Assembly (NCBI RefSeq): GCF_014023275.1
Contig: NZ_CP054698.1
Location: 5,851,001-5,915,000, forward strand
Direction: 5' to 3'
Source: Nostoc edaphicum CCNP1411
Lineage (GTDB): Bacteria > Cyanobacteriota > Cyanobacteriia > Cyanobacteriales > Nostocaceae
DNA length: 64,000 nucleotides
Shown here: positions 45,695 to 54,717 of the stretch, one piece after another
Position numbering within the stretch: position 1 is the stretch's first letter
How the letters are laid out: each line of letters starts with the position of its first letter
The notes under the pieces: generated by a model
The model's database searches: none
Told to the model about the DNA's origin: nothing
Seen by the model: the letters and a program-made list of their open reading frames with translations, nothing else
Translations under genes and position numbers: made by a program

Positions 45695-45838
45695 CGTGAG
45701 TTCGACAAGTCTTATTTGACCTCTCCCCCAACCCCTCTCCGTGTCGGAGAGGAGCAAAAGGCTGAATTTTTCGTTGCTCCTCCCTTTCCGTTTCTGAGAG
45801 GGAGGCTGGGAGGGAGAGGTTCATCGAACTCACGTTAA
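45691..45838. mobile_element. MITE-like element, 148 bp, with 15-bp perfect terminal inverted repeats
   Basis: The ends ttaacgtgagttcga (45691-45705) and its complement (45824-45838) match perfectly. The interior has gagaggagc/gctcctccctt-type imperfect palindromes. No coding capacity. Flanks are AT-rich (actaaa / attaaat), so a target duplication cannot be told apart. Confidence 0.75.
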
Positions 45839-46530
45839 ATTAAATCTGTAATGAATTTAGAAATTCATATTGAAGAAGGCAGTTCTTGCTGAGGGCAGCT
45901 ATGCTGAAGGAACTTTTTCGTCGGGGATTCAGACCCCGCCCAATGTTGTTTGCGCTTTTGTTTTCGGCGGGGTTTTAGACCCTGTGTTCGGTTCGGTCAC
46001 TCAATAAGGGCTGGAAGCAGTATTCCCTTCTGCCAACTGAGCCTCCTGCCCTCTGCCTTTCTTGATAAAAAATTATTCTTCATTCTTAAAAAGATACTAA
46101 TTTAAATTAAACCTTTTAAGCGCATACTTACGTATTAAATCAGCAGACAGACTATCTGGGATTTTACATTAATACTTAATTATACTATGTAGCAAATACT
46201 GCTTAACTTAGATATATATCCATAGTAATTTATCGCAATTGTAATGCTTGCATGAACAAATCAAAAATTAATTATGAAGGAAGTATGAATTTTGTCAAAC
46301 AGCGCCTAGAATTACTAGCTTAAAACAGTAAGCTAGGACGAAACAGCAAAGAATCCTAATATTACTGATTAAGCCAAAAATATACTAAGAAGGTAATTGC
46401 ACCTCCATGTGTTAAATTCCAACGATGACACAAACCTACAAAAAGTCAGGAGTAATCCAATCCAAATTATTCAATATTCGGAATGGTCTAGGTAATCTAT
46501 GGATTTTTTTCTTGGACACAGGAGTTATTG
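45839..46530. other. Intergenic region before the glycosyltransferase, with dispersed repeat copy 2
   Basis: No gene is seen. A second copy of the gtcggggattcagaccccg / ggcggggttttagaccc repeat lies at 45918-45982. The right part (46080-46500) is AT-rich and should hold the promoter of the 46531 gene. Confidence 0.5.
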
Positions 46531-47328
46531 ATGGTGGCGAGAGTGCTTCTACCTACTAAAAAAGTGCTTGATTTTTCTATTACTGCTTTACGCTTTGACG
46601 ACCAGGTACAAACAATACTTAAGTGGGCGAATAGGCGTGAGAGTAAAGCTGTATATGTAGCCAATGTACACATGCTCATTGAAGCCCATTGGAATCCAGA
46701 GTTTGCCACTGTATTACGAAATGCAGACATAGTTACTCCTGATGGTATGCCTCTGGTATGGATGATGCGAAAAATGGGAGCGCTTTATCAAGACCGTGTG
46801 GCAGGGATGGATATTTTCCTCGCATTGTGTCAGCGAACTCAAACCCAAAATTTGAGTATTTTCTTTGTCGGTTCCCAAACAGAAATTCTTTCTAGAATGC
46901 AAAAAAGGTTAGAGCAGGAATTTCCGCAGATGAAGATTGCGGCAATGGAACCTCTTCCCTTTCGTCCCCTGACTGAAACTGAAGACGAAGCTTTGGTTCA
47001 AAAAATTAATTCTAGTGGTGCCAGCGCCGTCTTAGTATCTCTGGGATGTCCCAAACAAGAAAATTGGATAGCTCAACATAAGGGTAAAATACAAGCTGTA
47101 ATGATTGGACTAGGTGGAGTTTTCCCAGTTTATGCAGGAATTCACAAGCGGGCACCCCGTATAGTTCGAGACTTAGGACTTGAATGGCTGTATCGGTGGA
47201 TTCAAGAACCGCGCCGACTTTGCGGACGCTATGCCAAGACCATTCCACTCTTTATATGGCTAGCTACGAAGCAACTACTATCATCAAGTCGTATTGCAGC
47301 TGTATTCCTTCATGAAACCGGAGACTGA
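46531..47328 (+). CDS. WecG/TagA/CpsF-family glycosyltransferase
   Basis: About 265 residues from ATG 46531 (AGGAG six bases upstream; an in-frame TTG at 46528 is less likely). It has YVANVHMLIEAHWNPEFATV, then ADIVTPDGMPLVWMMRKMG, IFFVGSQTEIL, and a VSLGCPKQENWIAQH / MIGLGGVFPVYAGIHKRAPR block, all hallmarks of this family. Members transfer ManNAcA or ManNAc to lipid-linked GlcNAc, a second step in polymer or cell-wall glycan synthesis. It opens a plus-strand group of polysaccharide genes (flippase, pyruvyl transferase, MurB-like). No glycosyltransferases lie between, so the sugar repeat unit must be completed by enzymes encoded elsewhere. Confidence 0.9.
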   Translation: MVARVLLPTKKVLDFSITALRFDDQVQTILKWANRRESKAVYVANVHMLIEAHWNPEFATVLRNADIVTPDGMPLVWMMRKMGALYQDRVAGMDIFLALCQRTQTQNLSIFFVGSQTEILSRMQKRLEQEFPQMKIAAMEPLPFRPLTETEDEALVQKINSSGASAVLVSLGCPKQENWIAQHKGKIQAVMIGLGGVFPVYAGIHKRAPRIVRDLGLEWLYRWIQEPRRLCGRYAKTIPLFIWLATKQLLSSSRIAAVFLHETGD

Positions 47329-47837
47329 AGAAAAAGGGCGTCGAATAAATGCGGGATGAATTGCCGGTTTAAACCATTGAAAATTCGTTCCAAATTGGGC
47401 GAAATCATCCCATGATTCAGTCTTCTGTGGACAACAACATTGTTGATAATATGTCAACTGTAATAATCGAAAAAATCTAAAACAAAAATCACATTATTCT
47501 ACCACAAGAATTATCAAAGTCATATTCCATCCAAGGCTTAAGAATCTAAGCAACAGGTATTTTGTGTAAAAATCTAATAGGCTCATCAATAAATTTTCTC
47601 CTAAAAGTACCTTGAATAGCTGCTAATTTGTAAAAAGATTGTGGTAGACTCTTCTAGGATTAATTACTTAACATAAATAGTGATTTTTGTAATATATTAA
47701 GTCATTTTTGTATGGTAATCATAAACTTACACAGAAATAGGGTAGTACCTAATGGCGTGAAAAAATGATCCAGCTACTTAAGGCTGAAAGCATTAAAAAT
47801 ACATATTACTTTAGATTCTTTTATTGGTAAACTATTA
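47329..47837. other. Intergenic region between glycosyltransferase and flippase
   Basis: A 509-bp AT-rich stretch. No gene, repeat array or clear terminator is seen. A promoter for the flippase is likely in the right half. Confidence 0.5.
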
Positions 47838-49319
47838 ATGGAATCACCTCAAAACTCATCAAATTTACGAGAAAAAGCTGTTAAAAGCGTCATTTGGACA
47901 GCTATTGAAAGTTGGGGACGCCAAGCAATATCTTTAGTTGTTTTCTTTATTCTAGCTCGTTTACTTAGTCCAGAAAATTTTGGTTTAATTGCTCTAGCGT
48001 ATATTTTTATTGAATTTGTACAAATTTTTGTTGACCAAGGATTCTCTGTAGCAATTATCCAGCGTCAGGAGATAGATGCAGAGCACTTAGATACTGCATT
48101 TTGGACAACTTTAGGGATCAGTATACTTTTGACGGTGTTAAGTATTGCTGGCGCTGGATTAGTCGCTGATTTATTTAAACAGCCGCAGTTAATACCAATT
48201 ATTCAATGCTTATCTATAAGTTTTACGCTTAGTGGGTTGAGCAGTGTGCAGCAAGCGGTTCTTGAACGTAGGTTCGCCTTCAAAAGTTTAGCAATACGCT
48301 CATTACTAGCAGTAATAATAGGTGGGATAGTTGGCGTAGTGATGGCTTTTTTCAATTTTGGTGTTTGGAGTCTTGTAGGTCAACAAATATCCAGTAGTTT
48401 AGTGCAAGTTTTAGTATTGTGGCGAGTTAGCGATTGGCGGCCAGGATTCAAATTTTCTGTCATACATGCTAAAGAACTTTTTACCTTTGGAATTAACATA
48501 TCTGCATTTAATATAATTAACTTTTTCAATCGCCGATCCGATGATTTACTAATTGGCTACTTCTTAGGACTAGTTGCATTAGGTTATTACTCAGTTGCTT
48601 ACAAATTGCTTCAAGTAATGATGCAAGTCTTGATCACTACCACAACTAAGGTTGCACTACCAATATTTTCTAGGTTACAGGGAGAGCCAGAACGGTTACT
48701 CAATGCTTTCTATAGTGCTACTCAGTTCACAAGTCTACTTGTTTTTCCAGTATTTTTGTGTGTACCAGTGTTAGCACCTGAATTTATAAAAGTCTTTTTT
48801 GGTGAGCAGTGGATTCAGAGTATTCCAGTATTGCAAGTACTATCGCTTATTGGCCCTGTTCACTTAATTTTCTTCTATAACAATTCTGTAATTCTGGCGC
48901 TGGGAAAACCTTCGTGGAGGCTATGGATACAAGTGATAAATACAGTTACTAATGTCGTCGGTTTTGCTCTGGCAGTCAAATGGGGTATTGTAGCTGTTGC
49001 ATCTGCTTACGTAGTTCGTGGTTACTTAATATTACCTATTTCATTATTAGCTATTAATAAACTTGTTAAAATGAGTTTAATTAACTATTTACGTTTGTAC
49101 ATAGTGCCTTTTGTAGCTTCTGGAGTAATGATTGGAACTATATTAGTAACTAAATATTTCTTGGGAAAATTTATTGAAGCGTGGATGCTACTAATTATTT
49201 CATTGTTATTGGGTATTTCTATTTATATTTTTGTTCTCTCAGTAATATCGCCAAAGCTTTTCAGACAATTACTTGACTTAGCAAAAACTTTGAATATCAA
49301 AATAAAAAAGAAAGCATGA
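47838..49319 (+). CDS. Wzx-type polysaccharide flippase (MOP superfamily)
   Basis: A 493-residue protein with about 12-14 hydrophobic helices. KSVIWTAIESWGRQAISLVV and FFILARLLSPENFGLIALAY are typical WzxC/RfbX openings; DQGFSVAIIQRQEID and NFFNRRSDDLLIGYFLGLVA follow. It flips lipid-linked oligosaccharide units across the cytoplasmic membrane for polymerisation. It is followed by a pyruvyl transferase and a MurB-like gene on the same strand, supporting an exopolysaccharide locus. The Ile-rich, Lys-rich C-terminus (KTLNIKIKKKA) faces the cytoplasm. Confidence 0.92.
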   Translation: MESPQNSSNLREKAVKSVIWTAIESWGRQAISLVVFFILARLLSPENFGLIALAYIFIEFVQIFVDQGFSVAIIQRQEIDAEHLDTAFWTTLGISILLTVLSIAGAGLVADLFKQPQLIPIIQCLSISFTLSGLSSVQQAVLERRFAFKSLAIRSLLAVIIGGIVGVVMAFFNFGVWSLVGQQISSSLVQVLVLWRVSDWRPGFKFSVIHAKELFTFGINISAFNIINFFNRRSDDLLIGYFLGLVALGYYSVAYKLLQVMMQVLITTTTKVALPIFSRLQGEPERLLNAFYSATQFTSLLVFPVFLCVPVLAPEFIKVFFGEQWIQSIPVLQVLSLIGPVHLIFFYNNSVILALGKPSWRLWIQVINTVTNVVGFALAVKWGIVAVASAYVVRGYLILPISLLAINKLVKMSLINYLRLYIVPFVASGVMIGTILVTKYFLGKFIEAWMLLIISLLLGISIYIFVLSVISPKLFRQLLDLAKTLNIKIKKKA

Positions 49320-49522
49320 TACATAATATGTTAACATCTTTGCAATAACAAGATTTTAATATTTATTAATTAATTAATTAATACTTAACCTAATGTAGTT
49401 AGATTATAATTAGTCTTGTTAATCAAAGAAAAAATATTCGACTTCATACAACTAGTTAGCAAAGAATGTTATCTGTCAAATTAATACCAGAATCATAGTT
49501 TAGTTTATCAGAGAGAGGAAAG

Positions 49523-50686
49523 ATGAAAATCGGAATTATAACTTTTCACCATGTGGACAATTACGGAGCAACATTGCAAGCTTATGCTCTCTGGAATTTT
49601 CTTAACAGTCAAGGATATGATGTTGAAATAATAGATTACCGGCCTACTAAGATAGCATGGATATATTTTAGGTCTTTACTTCCCATCAAAAGGGTAAAAA
49701 TTAATATTAATGAAAATAAAAAAATTCGGATTAATGAAAAATCCTTCATTAATATTTCAAGAGCTTGGAAAATGAGGCGTTTCCTACTTTCTAATCTGAA
49801 GTTAAGCAACAGAAAAGTTTATAACAAGAAAGGTTTGGAGTACTATGATGACAAGTATGATGTAATAATATGTGGCAGTGATCAGATATGGTGTCTAGAT
49901 TCTTTCAGAGGATATAATTCTTCTTTCTTTTTAGATTTTGTTAACAATACAACTACTCGTAAGATAAGTTATGCAGCGAGTTTTGGCAACACTATAAAAT
50001 TAGGGGATTTTCAAAAAGAAATATATACCTTGATTAATCAGTTTCAAAGTATTTCAGTTCGTGATTCTAATAGTTTAAAAATTATTACCAATGAATGCAA
50101 CAAAGAAGCTGTAAAAGTTTTAGATCCTACTTTTCTAATTAAGTATGATGCACTTAAAAGTCCTCCAAAAATAAAAGATCAATATCTTTTGTTATATATT
50201 CAATCTGATATGGAAACAGAAGAGGAATATTTCATCAAATTACTGGCAGAAGAGAAAAACCTCACTATAGTTTCAGTTGGTAAATATAATCAATTAGCAC
50301 AAATAAATCTAGAAGCTGCAAGTCCAAAAGAGTGGATCGGATTATATAGCCAAGCATCTTATATCGTAACTAATACTTATCACGGTGCTGTGTTTTCCAT
50401 TATATTTAAAAAACTTTTTAACGTATTTGTTCCTAATGATAAATCAAATAAAGTAACAGATTTACTTATTGATTTAGGTTTGCAAAATAGGATATTCTCT
50501 GACCAGTTAAAATATCAAATATTGAACAAGCAAATCTTTGATATTGACTATAAAGCAGTACATGAAATCCTAGAATCAAAAATTCTAGAATCAAAAAAAT
50601 ATTTAGTTGAAGCGATTACACAAGGAGTAGTTGATACTAGAAGTAACGTTGAATGCAATAAGGAGTATAAAGGGGTAGATGTCTAA
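49523..50686 (+). CDS. Polysaccharide pyruvyl transferase family protein
   Basis: A 387-residue protein. FHHVDNYGATLQAYALWNFL is the conserved N-terminus; DVIICGSDQIWCLD, ISYAASFGN and SVRDSNSLKII follow in order. VTNTYHGAVFSIIFKKLF near 290 holds the family His. These enzymes attach pyruvate from PEP to sugar hydroxyls, usually as a ketal, on exported polysaccharides. A GAGAGAGGAAAG ribosome-binding site precedes ATG 49523. The last eight bases overlap the start of the MurB-like gene, so the two are translationally coupled. The region is AT-richer than its neighbours, as often found for polysaccharide genes acquired by transfer. Confidence 0.9.
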   Translation: MKIGIITFHHVDNYGATLQAYALWNFLNSQGYDVEIIDYRPTKIAWIYFRSLLPIKRVKININENKKIRINEKSFINISRAWKMRRFLLSNLKLSNRKVYNKKGLEYYDDKYDVIICGSDQIWCLDSFRGYNSSFFLDFVNNTTTRKISYAASFGNTIKLGDFQKEIYTLINQFQSISVRDSNSLKIITNECNKEAVKVLDPTFLIKYDALKSPPKIKDQYLLLYIQSDMETEEEYFIKLLAEEKNLTIVSVGKYNQLAQINLEAASPKEWIGLYSQASYIVTNTYHGAVFSIIFKKLFNVFVPNDKSNKVTDLLIDLGLQNRIFSDQLKYQILNKQIFDIDYKAVHEILESKILESKKYLVEAITQGVVDTRSNVECNKEYKGVDV

Positions 50687-51524
50687 TTTAAAGATTGAGT
50701 CTTTAACATCAAACAGTCTTTCCCACTATAGAACTCAACATCACTTTGAGCGAGTAGGAGAGATTAATAGTGTAGATGACCTTCAGATGTATTGTAACTG
50801 GGCTAAAGAAAACAAAGTAAATATCTACATAATTGGAAATGGCTCTAACACGTTGTTTGTGAAAAAAAATATTCAATCGTTGGTATTGAAAAATAAACTG
50901 CTTAAGTACACAAATCCTCTACCTGAAAATAGACTAGAAGTGTCCTCTTCTGTTTCAGTTATGGAAGTACTCAAGTACTGTTACCAAAACTCTATGGATT
51001 CTTTTTATTATCTTGCGTCTGTACCAGCAACGATTGGTGGTGCATTAGCAATGAACGCCGGTAGAGGAAGACAACATGGATGTACAATATATGACTTTGT
51101 TGAAAGTGTAACTTTCTTTGAGGATGGATGTGTAAAAACACTTCAAAATAGTCAAATTGAACGAGATTATCGTGAAACTATATTTACTGGTATGCACTCC
51201 AAACTTATATTGAGTGCAATTTTCAAGTTTGAACTTACAGAATTTACCGAAAATCCTCTAATTTCAAGACAAATTTGGGCAAAAGAGCATCAAGATAATA
51301 CAGCACCTAACTGTGGCTCGGTATTCAAAATTGCTAATTATCGCATACTTCAAAAGCTCAGAGGGATGTCTATAGGTAAAGCTATGTTTTCTGCTAAAAC
51401 GAGTAACTGGATACTCAGCAAATCCCAAAGTAGCTATTCAATAATTCTACTAATTAAAATAGCTATGATTTTGCATTTTATAACTAGACAAAAAATTGCT
51501 CTCGAACTAATTACAATTGATTAA
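50679..51524 (+). CDS. MurB-like FAD-dependent reductase paralogue
   Basis: A 281-residue homologue of UDP-N-acetylenolpyruvoylglucosamine reductase. FAD-binding elements are IIGNGSNTLF (about 51-60) and ASVPATIGGALAMNAGRGRQ (113-132). Active-site positions known from MurB appear kept: YRETIF (Arg about 165), NCGSVFK (Ser214) and the C-terminal ALELITID (Glu276). It is shorter than a housekeeping MurB and has no clean AG-LI--AGLKG block, reading NYRILQKLRGMSIGKAMFSA instead. The gene overlaps the pyruvyl transferase by eight bases. This suggests that it reduces an enolpyruvyl group put on a sugar during exopolysaccharide synthesis, rather than serving in peptidoglycan synthesis. That role is inference. 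Confidence 0.85.
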   Translation: MSNLKIESLTSNSLSHYRTQHHFERVGEINSVDDLQMYCNWAKENKVNIYIIGNGSNTLFVKKNIQSLVLKNKLLKYTNPLPENRLEVSSSVSVMEVLKYCYQNSMDSFYYLASVPATIGGALAMNAGRGRQHGCTIYDFVESVTFFEDGCVKTLQNSQIERDYRETIFTGMHSKLILSAIFKFELTEFTENPLISRQIWAKEHQDNTAPNCGSVFKIANYRILQKLRGMSIGKAMFSAKTSNWILSKSQSSYSIILLIKIAMILHFITRQKIALELITID

Positions 51525-52387
51525 TGATTTAAGTTACAGTCAAAAGTATAGAGTACTACAGGAATCCGCTTTGATTCCTGAAATTATTTGCGTAGGGAGG
51601 GAACAGGGAACAGGTAACGGGGAACAGGGAAGAAGGAATAAAAGTGCACTGAGTTTTTTTCAAAAATCAAATACGAGTCCTATATCCCTCTTCTGTCACT
51701 TTCCGGGAAAGTGATCGCTAGAAGCCTCATGAGGCAATCAATACAAGCTATACTATTAGAAAAAAATAGGACTTGTATTTGTTATTAGAAAATAATCGCG
51801 CAATCGCTTGTTATACAAAAGCTCTAGATTTTAGAAAAGGCAAATGTTTTCGGAGAGTGACAGAAGAGGGATATCCATTCTTAAAAAGCTGAAGAAATGG
51901 CGCTTTTGCAAAGTACATATTTCCCCAAGCTGGATTTATCAAGCTTGGAAAAGCCTTTTGGAAGAGTTTGACCAATGCTAAATCTTGATTTTCTTTACTT
52001 AATTGGGTACTCTGCTAGGAATTCAGACCCCTTTTGAATAAGCAGCCCTAAATTATTTTAATTTGGTGGAGTCTTAACCCCTTGCTCCCTTTCGGTCGCG
52101 GCATAGGGGAGTAGGCAGGAGGCAGCAGAAATACATCCTTGTTCCCTCTGCCTTCTTTGATAAAAAGAAATAGGGTGTCCCTAGTCAGGAGGAACAGACC
52201 ATAAGGCGTTCATCATCAAGTGAAGCATATTTTAGATACAAAAGAATCGCGATCGCAGAATTTTCTGCCTTAACCACAAAGATTCAAGGGTTAACCCCAA
52301 AGTCATGAAAGAGTCTAAGTGCAAGGATTTCGACCAATCAATACCCAAGGTTAAAAACCTCTTATCTGAAATCAACTATTAAAGTAC
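51525..52387. repeat. Repeat-rich intergenic region with a MITE-like element (51682-51874)
   Basis: No convincing gene in 863 bp. A gggaaca-type heptamer array lies at about 51596-51632. A 193-bp element has 24-base ends matching at 23 of 24 positions: atatccctcttctgtcactt starts at 51682, and its complement ends at 51874. A third copy of the dispersed gattcagacccc/ggtggagtcttaacccc repeat lies at 52016-52080. Confidence 0.65.
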
Positions 52388-52418
52388 TTGACATTAACCC
52401 AGGACTAAATGCTATATT
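52388..52418 (+). promoter_or_regulatory. Promoter of tRNA-Gln
   Basis: A perfect TTGACA -35 box at 52388-52393 and a GCTATATT -10 region at 52411-52418 end 17 bases before the tRNA 5' end. Confidence 0.6.
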
Positions 52419-52435
52419 TACTATAGTGAATTCAT

Positions 52436-52507
52436 TGGGGCGTCGCCAAGTGGTAAGGCAGCGGGTTTTGGTCTCGCCATTCCTGGGTTCGAATCCTAGC
52501 GCCCCAG
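52436..52507 (+). tRNA. tRNA-Gln (TTG)
   Basis: A 72-nt tRNA. The acceptor stem tggggcg pairs with cgcccca, with G as discriminator. The anticodon loop is ttTTGgt in a gcggg/ctcgc stem; the T-arm is ctgggttcgaatcctag. UUG reads CAA/CAG, so this is tRNA-Gln. Confidence 0.95.
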
Positions 52508-52514
52508 TAAATCT

Positions 52515-52542
52515 AAAGACAGGCATAACAGCCTGTCTTTTA
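52515..52542 (+). terminator. Terminator after tRNA-Gln
   Basis: A 10-bp perfect stem (aaagacaggc / gcctgtcttt) with a 6-base ataaca loop, eight bases after the tRNA end, ending in a short T-run. It may also serve the convergent minus-strand gene. Confidence 0.75.
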
Positions 52543-52595
52543 GAGTATTTAATTGTATTTTAAGATGCATTGAGACGCATCTAATTTTATAAAAT

Positions 52596-53075
52596 TTACT
52601 TGTCAGGCGATTTGAGAGCTTGATCCAGAATTTGCCGAGCCTGTTCTGCTTTAGATCGCGCTTCTTGGTAACGCACATTAGCTTGGGCAAAATTTTTGAG
52701 AACTTTAAAACCTTCCTTGAGTCGAGTAATTTCCTCTTCTGTTACCGACTCATCGGTGAACAGAACATCAACCGCTTGGCGAATTTCCAACGCTTCAGAT
52801 CGTGATTCTTGAACTTTCAGCTTGAGTGTGGCCAGGTTACTCAGAACCTGTACAGCTTGTGTAATGGTATCCTCACCGCTAGCAGTATCAATAGTTGACT
52901 CTTTAACCTCAATTAATTGTTGAGGGCCAAATCCTTCTTCAAGTTCCGTGGGTAGTTTACCTGCATCCATCAGTTCCATCAACTGATCCATTGCTTTATC
53001 ACGGGCTTTGGCTGAATCTTTTCCAGAAACGGTAAGGATAATTTCTGGGCTTTGAGCGAGAGTGTATTGAACCAT
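52596..53075 (-). CDS. Conserved cyanobacterial helical protein, unknown function
   Basis: About 159 residues from the ATG at 53075 (an upstream ATG at 53105 would add ten residues, less likely). VQYTLAQSPEIILTVSGKDS at the N-terminus is a short strand region. The rest is highly helical and charged: AKARDKAMDQLMELMD, then a C-terminal coiled coil (ITRLKEGFKVLKNFAQANVR, YQEARSKAEQARQILDQALK). No catalytic motif or export signal is seen. It looks like a soluble scaffold or chaperone-like protein. No family name is recalled. Confidence 0.65.
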   Translation of the reverse strand: MVQYTLAQSPEIILTVSGKDSAKARDKAMDQLMELMDAGKLPTELEEGFGPQQLIEVKESTIDTASGEDTITQAVQVLSNLATLKLKVQESRSEALEIRQAVDVLFTDESVTEEEITRLKEGFKVLKNFAQANVRYQEARSKAEQARQILDQALKSPDK

Positions 53076-53290
53076 ATTTGAGCAGAAAATTTGCTGGTTA
53101 ATCAATGCAGAGGCAAGTGATTATAGCATGTTGCGTGTCAGATCATTTGTTGATTGTCAGTCAATTAAAGAGTTGAAGACCGAACGTCAACACTTTGAAT
53201 TTTGAATTGTTACCTCTACCCTTGCTAAGTCGCTCAAAATAAAACTTTATACTTAAGAAAAGGAATAATTTTCAATAGGAGGGGAGAGCA

Positions 53291-54589
53291 ATGGCTCCCA
53301 GTCCCACCATCATGCAAGCTGTGGAACAACTGGGTTATCGTGTCACCGTTGGTGATGTGGCAACTCAGGCAGGATTGAACGTCGCTGAAGCTAATCAAAG
53401 CTTGTTAGCCCTGGCATCAGATGCTGGGGGACATTTACAGGTAGCGGATTCAGGTGATATAGTTTACCTTTTTCCACAAAATTTCCGAGCAATTTTGCGT
53501 AATAAATACTTCCGGTTACGATTGCAGGAATGGTGGAAAAAGGTCTGGAGTGTTCTGTTTTACCTGATTCGCATTTCTTTTGGAATCTTCTTAACTGTTT
53601 CCATTGCGCTGATAACTGTTACCATCTTCATCATCATTACCGCTGCCAATTCAGACCGTGATGGCGACAATCGAGGCAGTAGTTCCGGTGGTGGGGGGTT
53701 CTTCTATTTTCCTAATTTATTCTGGTATCTTAGCCCAAATTATGACACCCACTACCAGGAACGGCGACGCGGAAGCCAGGAAGAAAGCAATCTAAACTTC
53801 TTTGAAGCTGTGTTTTCGTTTTTGTTTGGCGATGGTAATCCTAATGCCAACCTAGAAGAACGTCGCTGGCAAGAAATTGCTACGGTGATTCGGAGTAACC
53901 GTGGTGCAGTGGTAGCAGAACAAATTGCCCCATATTTGGATGATATTGGCGAGGGATATACAAGAGAGTACGAAGATTATATGCTGCCCGTTCTGACGCG
54001 ATTTAATGGGCAACCAGGGGTAAGTCCAGAAGGGCAAATTGTTTATTACTTCCCAGAGTTGCAGGTGAGTGCAACTAAAAAGCGCCGTCATGCAATATCA
54101 GATCACTTGGAGGAATTTCCCTGGCGTTTTAGTGCCGCAAGTTCAGGGCAAATTATGCTGAGTGCTGGATTGGGGGTACTAAATTTTGTTGGTGCCTTAG
54201 TACTGGGAAGTTTGTTGAGAGATGGCACTGTTGCCGTCCAATTAGGTGGACTGGTAGCTTTTGTGCAAGGAATTTATTGGCTGCTATTGGCTTACGGAGC
54301 AGGTTTCTTAGGTATACCGTTATTGCGTTATTTCTGGATTCGGTGGCGTAATCGCAAAATTGGCGATCGCAACCGCGATCGCCTTTCCAGAGCAAGGCTA
54401 TTGGCAAGTCCTGATGCACCTTTGCAGCAAAAAATCGACTATGCCCAACAATTTGCCGCAGAAAAAGTCATTGGCAACGAAGATTTAGTGTATTCCAGCG
54501 AAACTGACTTACTCGATCAGGAAGCTGAACGTTCTGCACAAATTGATGCTGAATGGCAACGGCGCTTAGAACGTGGGAGTGGGGAATAG
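53291..54589 (+). CDS. Conserved membrane protein (cyanobacterial/plastid type), unknown function
   Basis: A 432-residue protein. Residues 1-65 form a winged-helix-like domain (YRVTVGDVATQAGLNVAEAN, GDIVYLFP), repeated in weaker form at about 195-265 (GAVVAEQIAPYLDD, GQIVYYFPEL). Three to four hydrophobic segments follow (about 90-115, 290-312, 320-350), with a Gly/Ser-rich loop after the first. The C-terminus is charged. The doubled domain plus membrane segments resemble a plant plastid protein family annotated loosely as iron-sulfur-related (At5g03900-type); I am not sure of that link. An AGGAGGGGAG ribosome-binding site precedes the ATG. Confidence 0.7.
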   Translation: MAPSPTIMQAVEQLGYRVTVGDVATQAGLNVAEANQSLLALASDAGGHLQVADSGDIVYLFPQNFRAILRNKYFRLRLQEWWKKVWSVLFYLIRISFGIFLTVSIALITVTIFIIITAANSDRDGDNRGSSSGGGGFFYFPNLFWYLSPNYDTHYQERRRGSQEESNLNFFEAVFSFLFGDGNPNANLEERRWQEIATVIRSNRGAVVAEQIAPYLDDIGEGYTREYEDYMLPVLTRFNGQPGVSPEGQIVYYFPELQVSATKKRRHAISDHLEEFPWRFSAASSGQIMLSAGLGVLNFVGALVLGSLLRDGTVAVQLGGLVAFVQGIYWLLLAYGAGFLGIPLLRYFWIRWRNRKIGDRNRDRLSRARLLASPDAPLQQKIDYAQQFAAEKVIGNEDLVYSSETDLLDQEAERSAQIDAEWQRRLERGSGE

Positions 54590-54717
54590 GGAATGGGGAA
54601 TGGGGAATAGGAAGAAAGGGAGAAGAGTTTTCCCCTCAGCAAGAGTAGCACCCCGCCCCTCTGCCTCTTTTCAATGCCCAATGCCCCATGCCCCATGCCC
54701 CATGCCCCAATCCCCAA
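54583..54717. repeat. Heptamer arrays between convergent genes
   Basis: ggggaat/gggaata units (about 54580-54612) and ccccatg/cccaatg units (about 54672-54715), opposite in sense, able to form a long hairpin between the two convergent genes. The first array provides the last codons (GSGE) of the upstream gene. Confidence 0.75.

Noticed and set aside
51517..51714. Short plus-strand frame after the MurB-like gene
   Set aside because: Composed mainly of heptamer repeat translation, with no conserved features.
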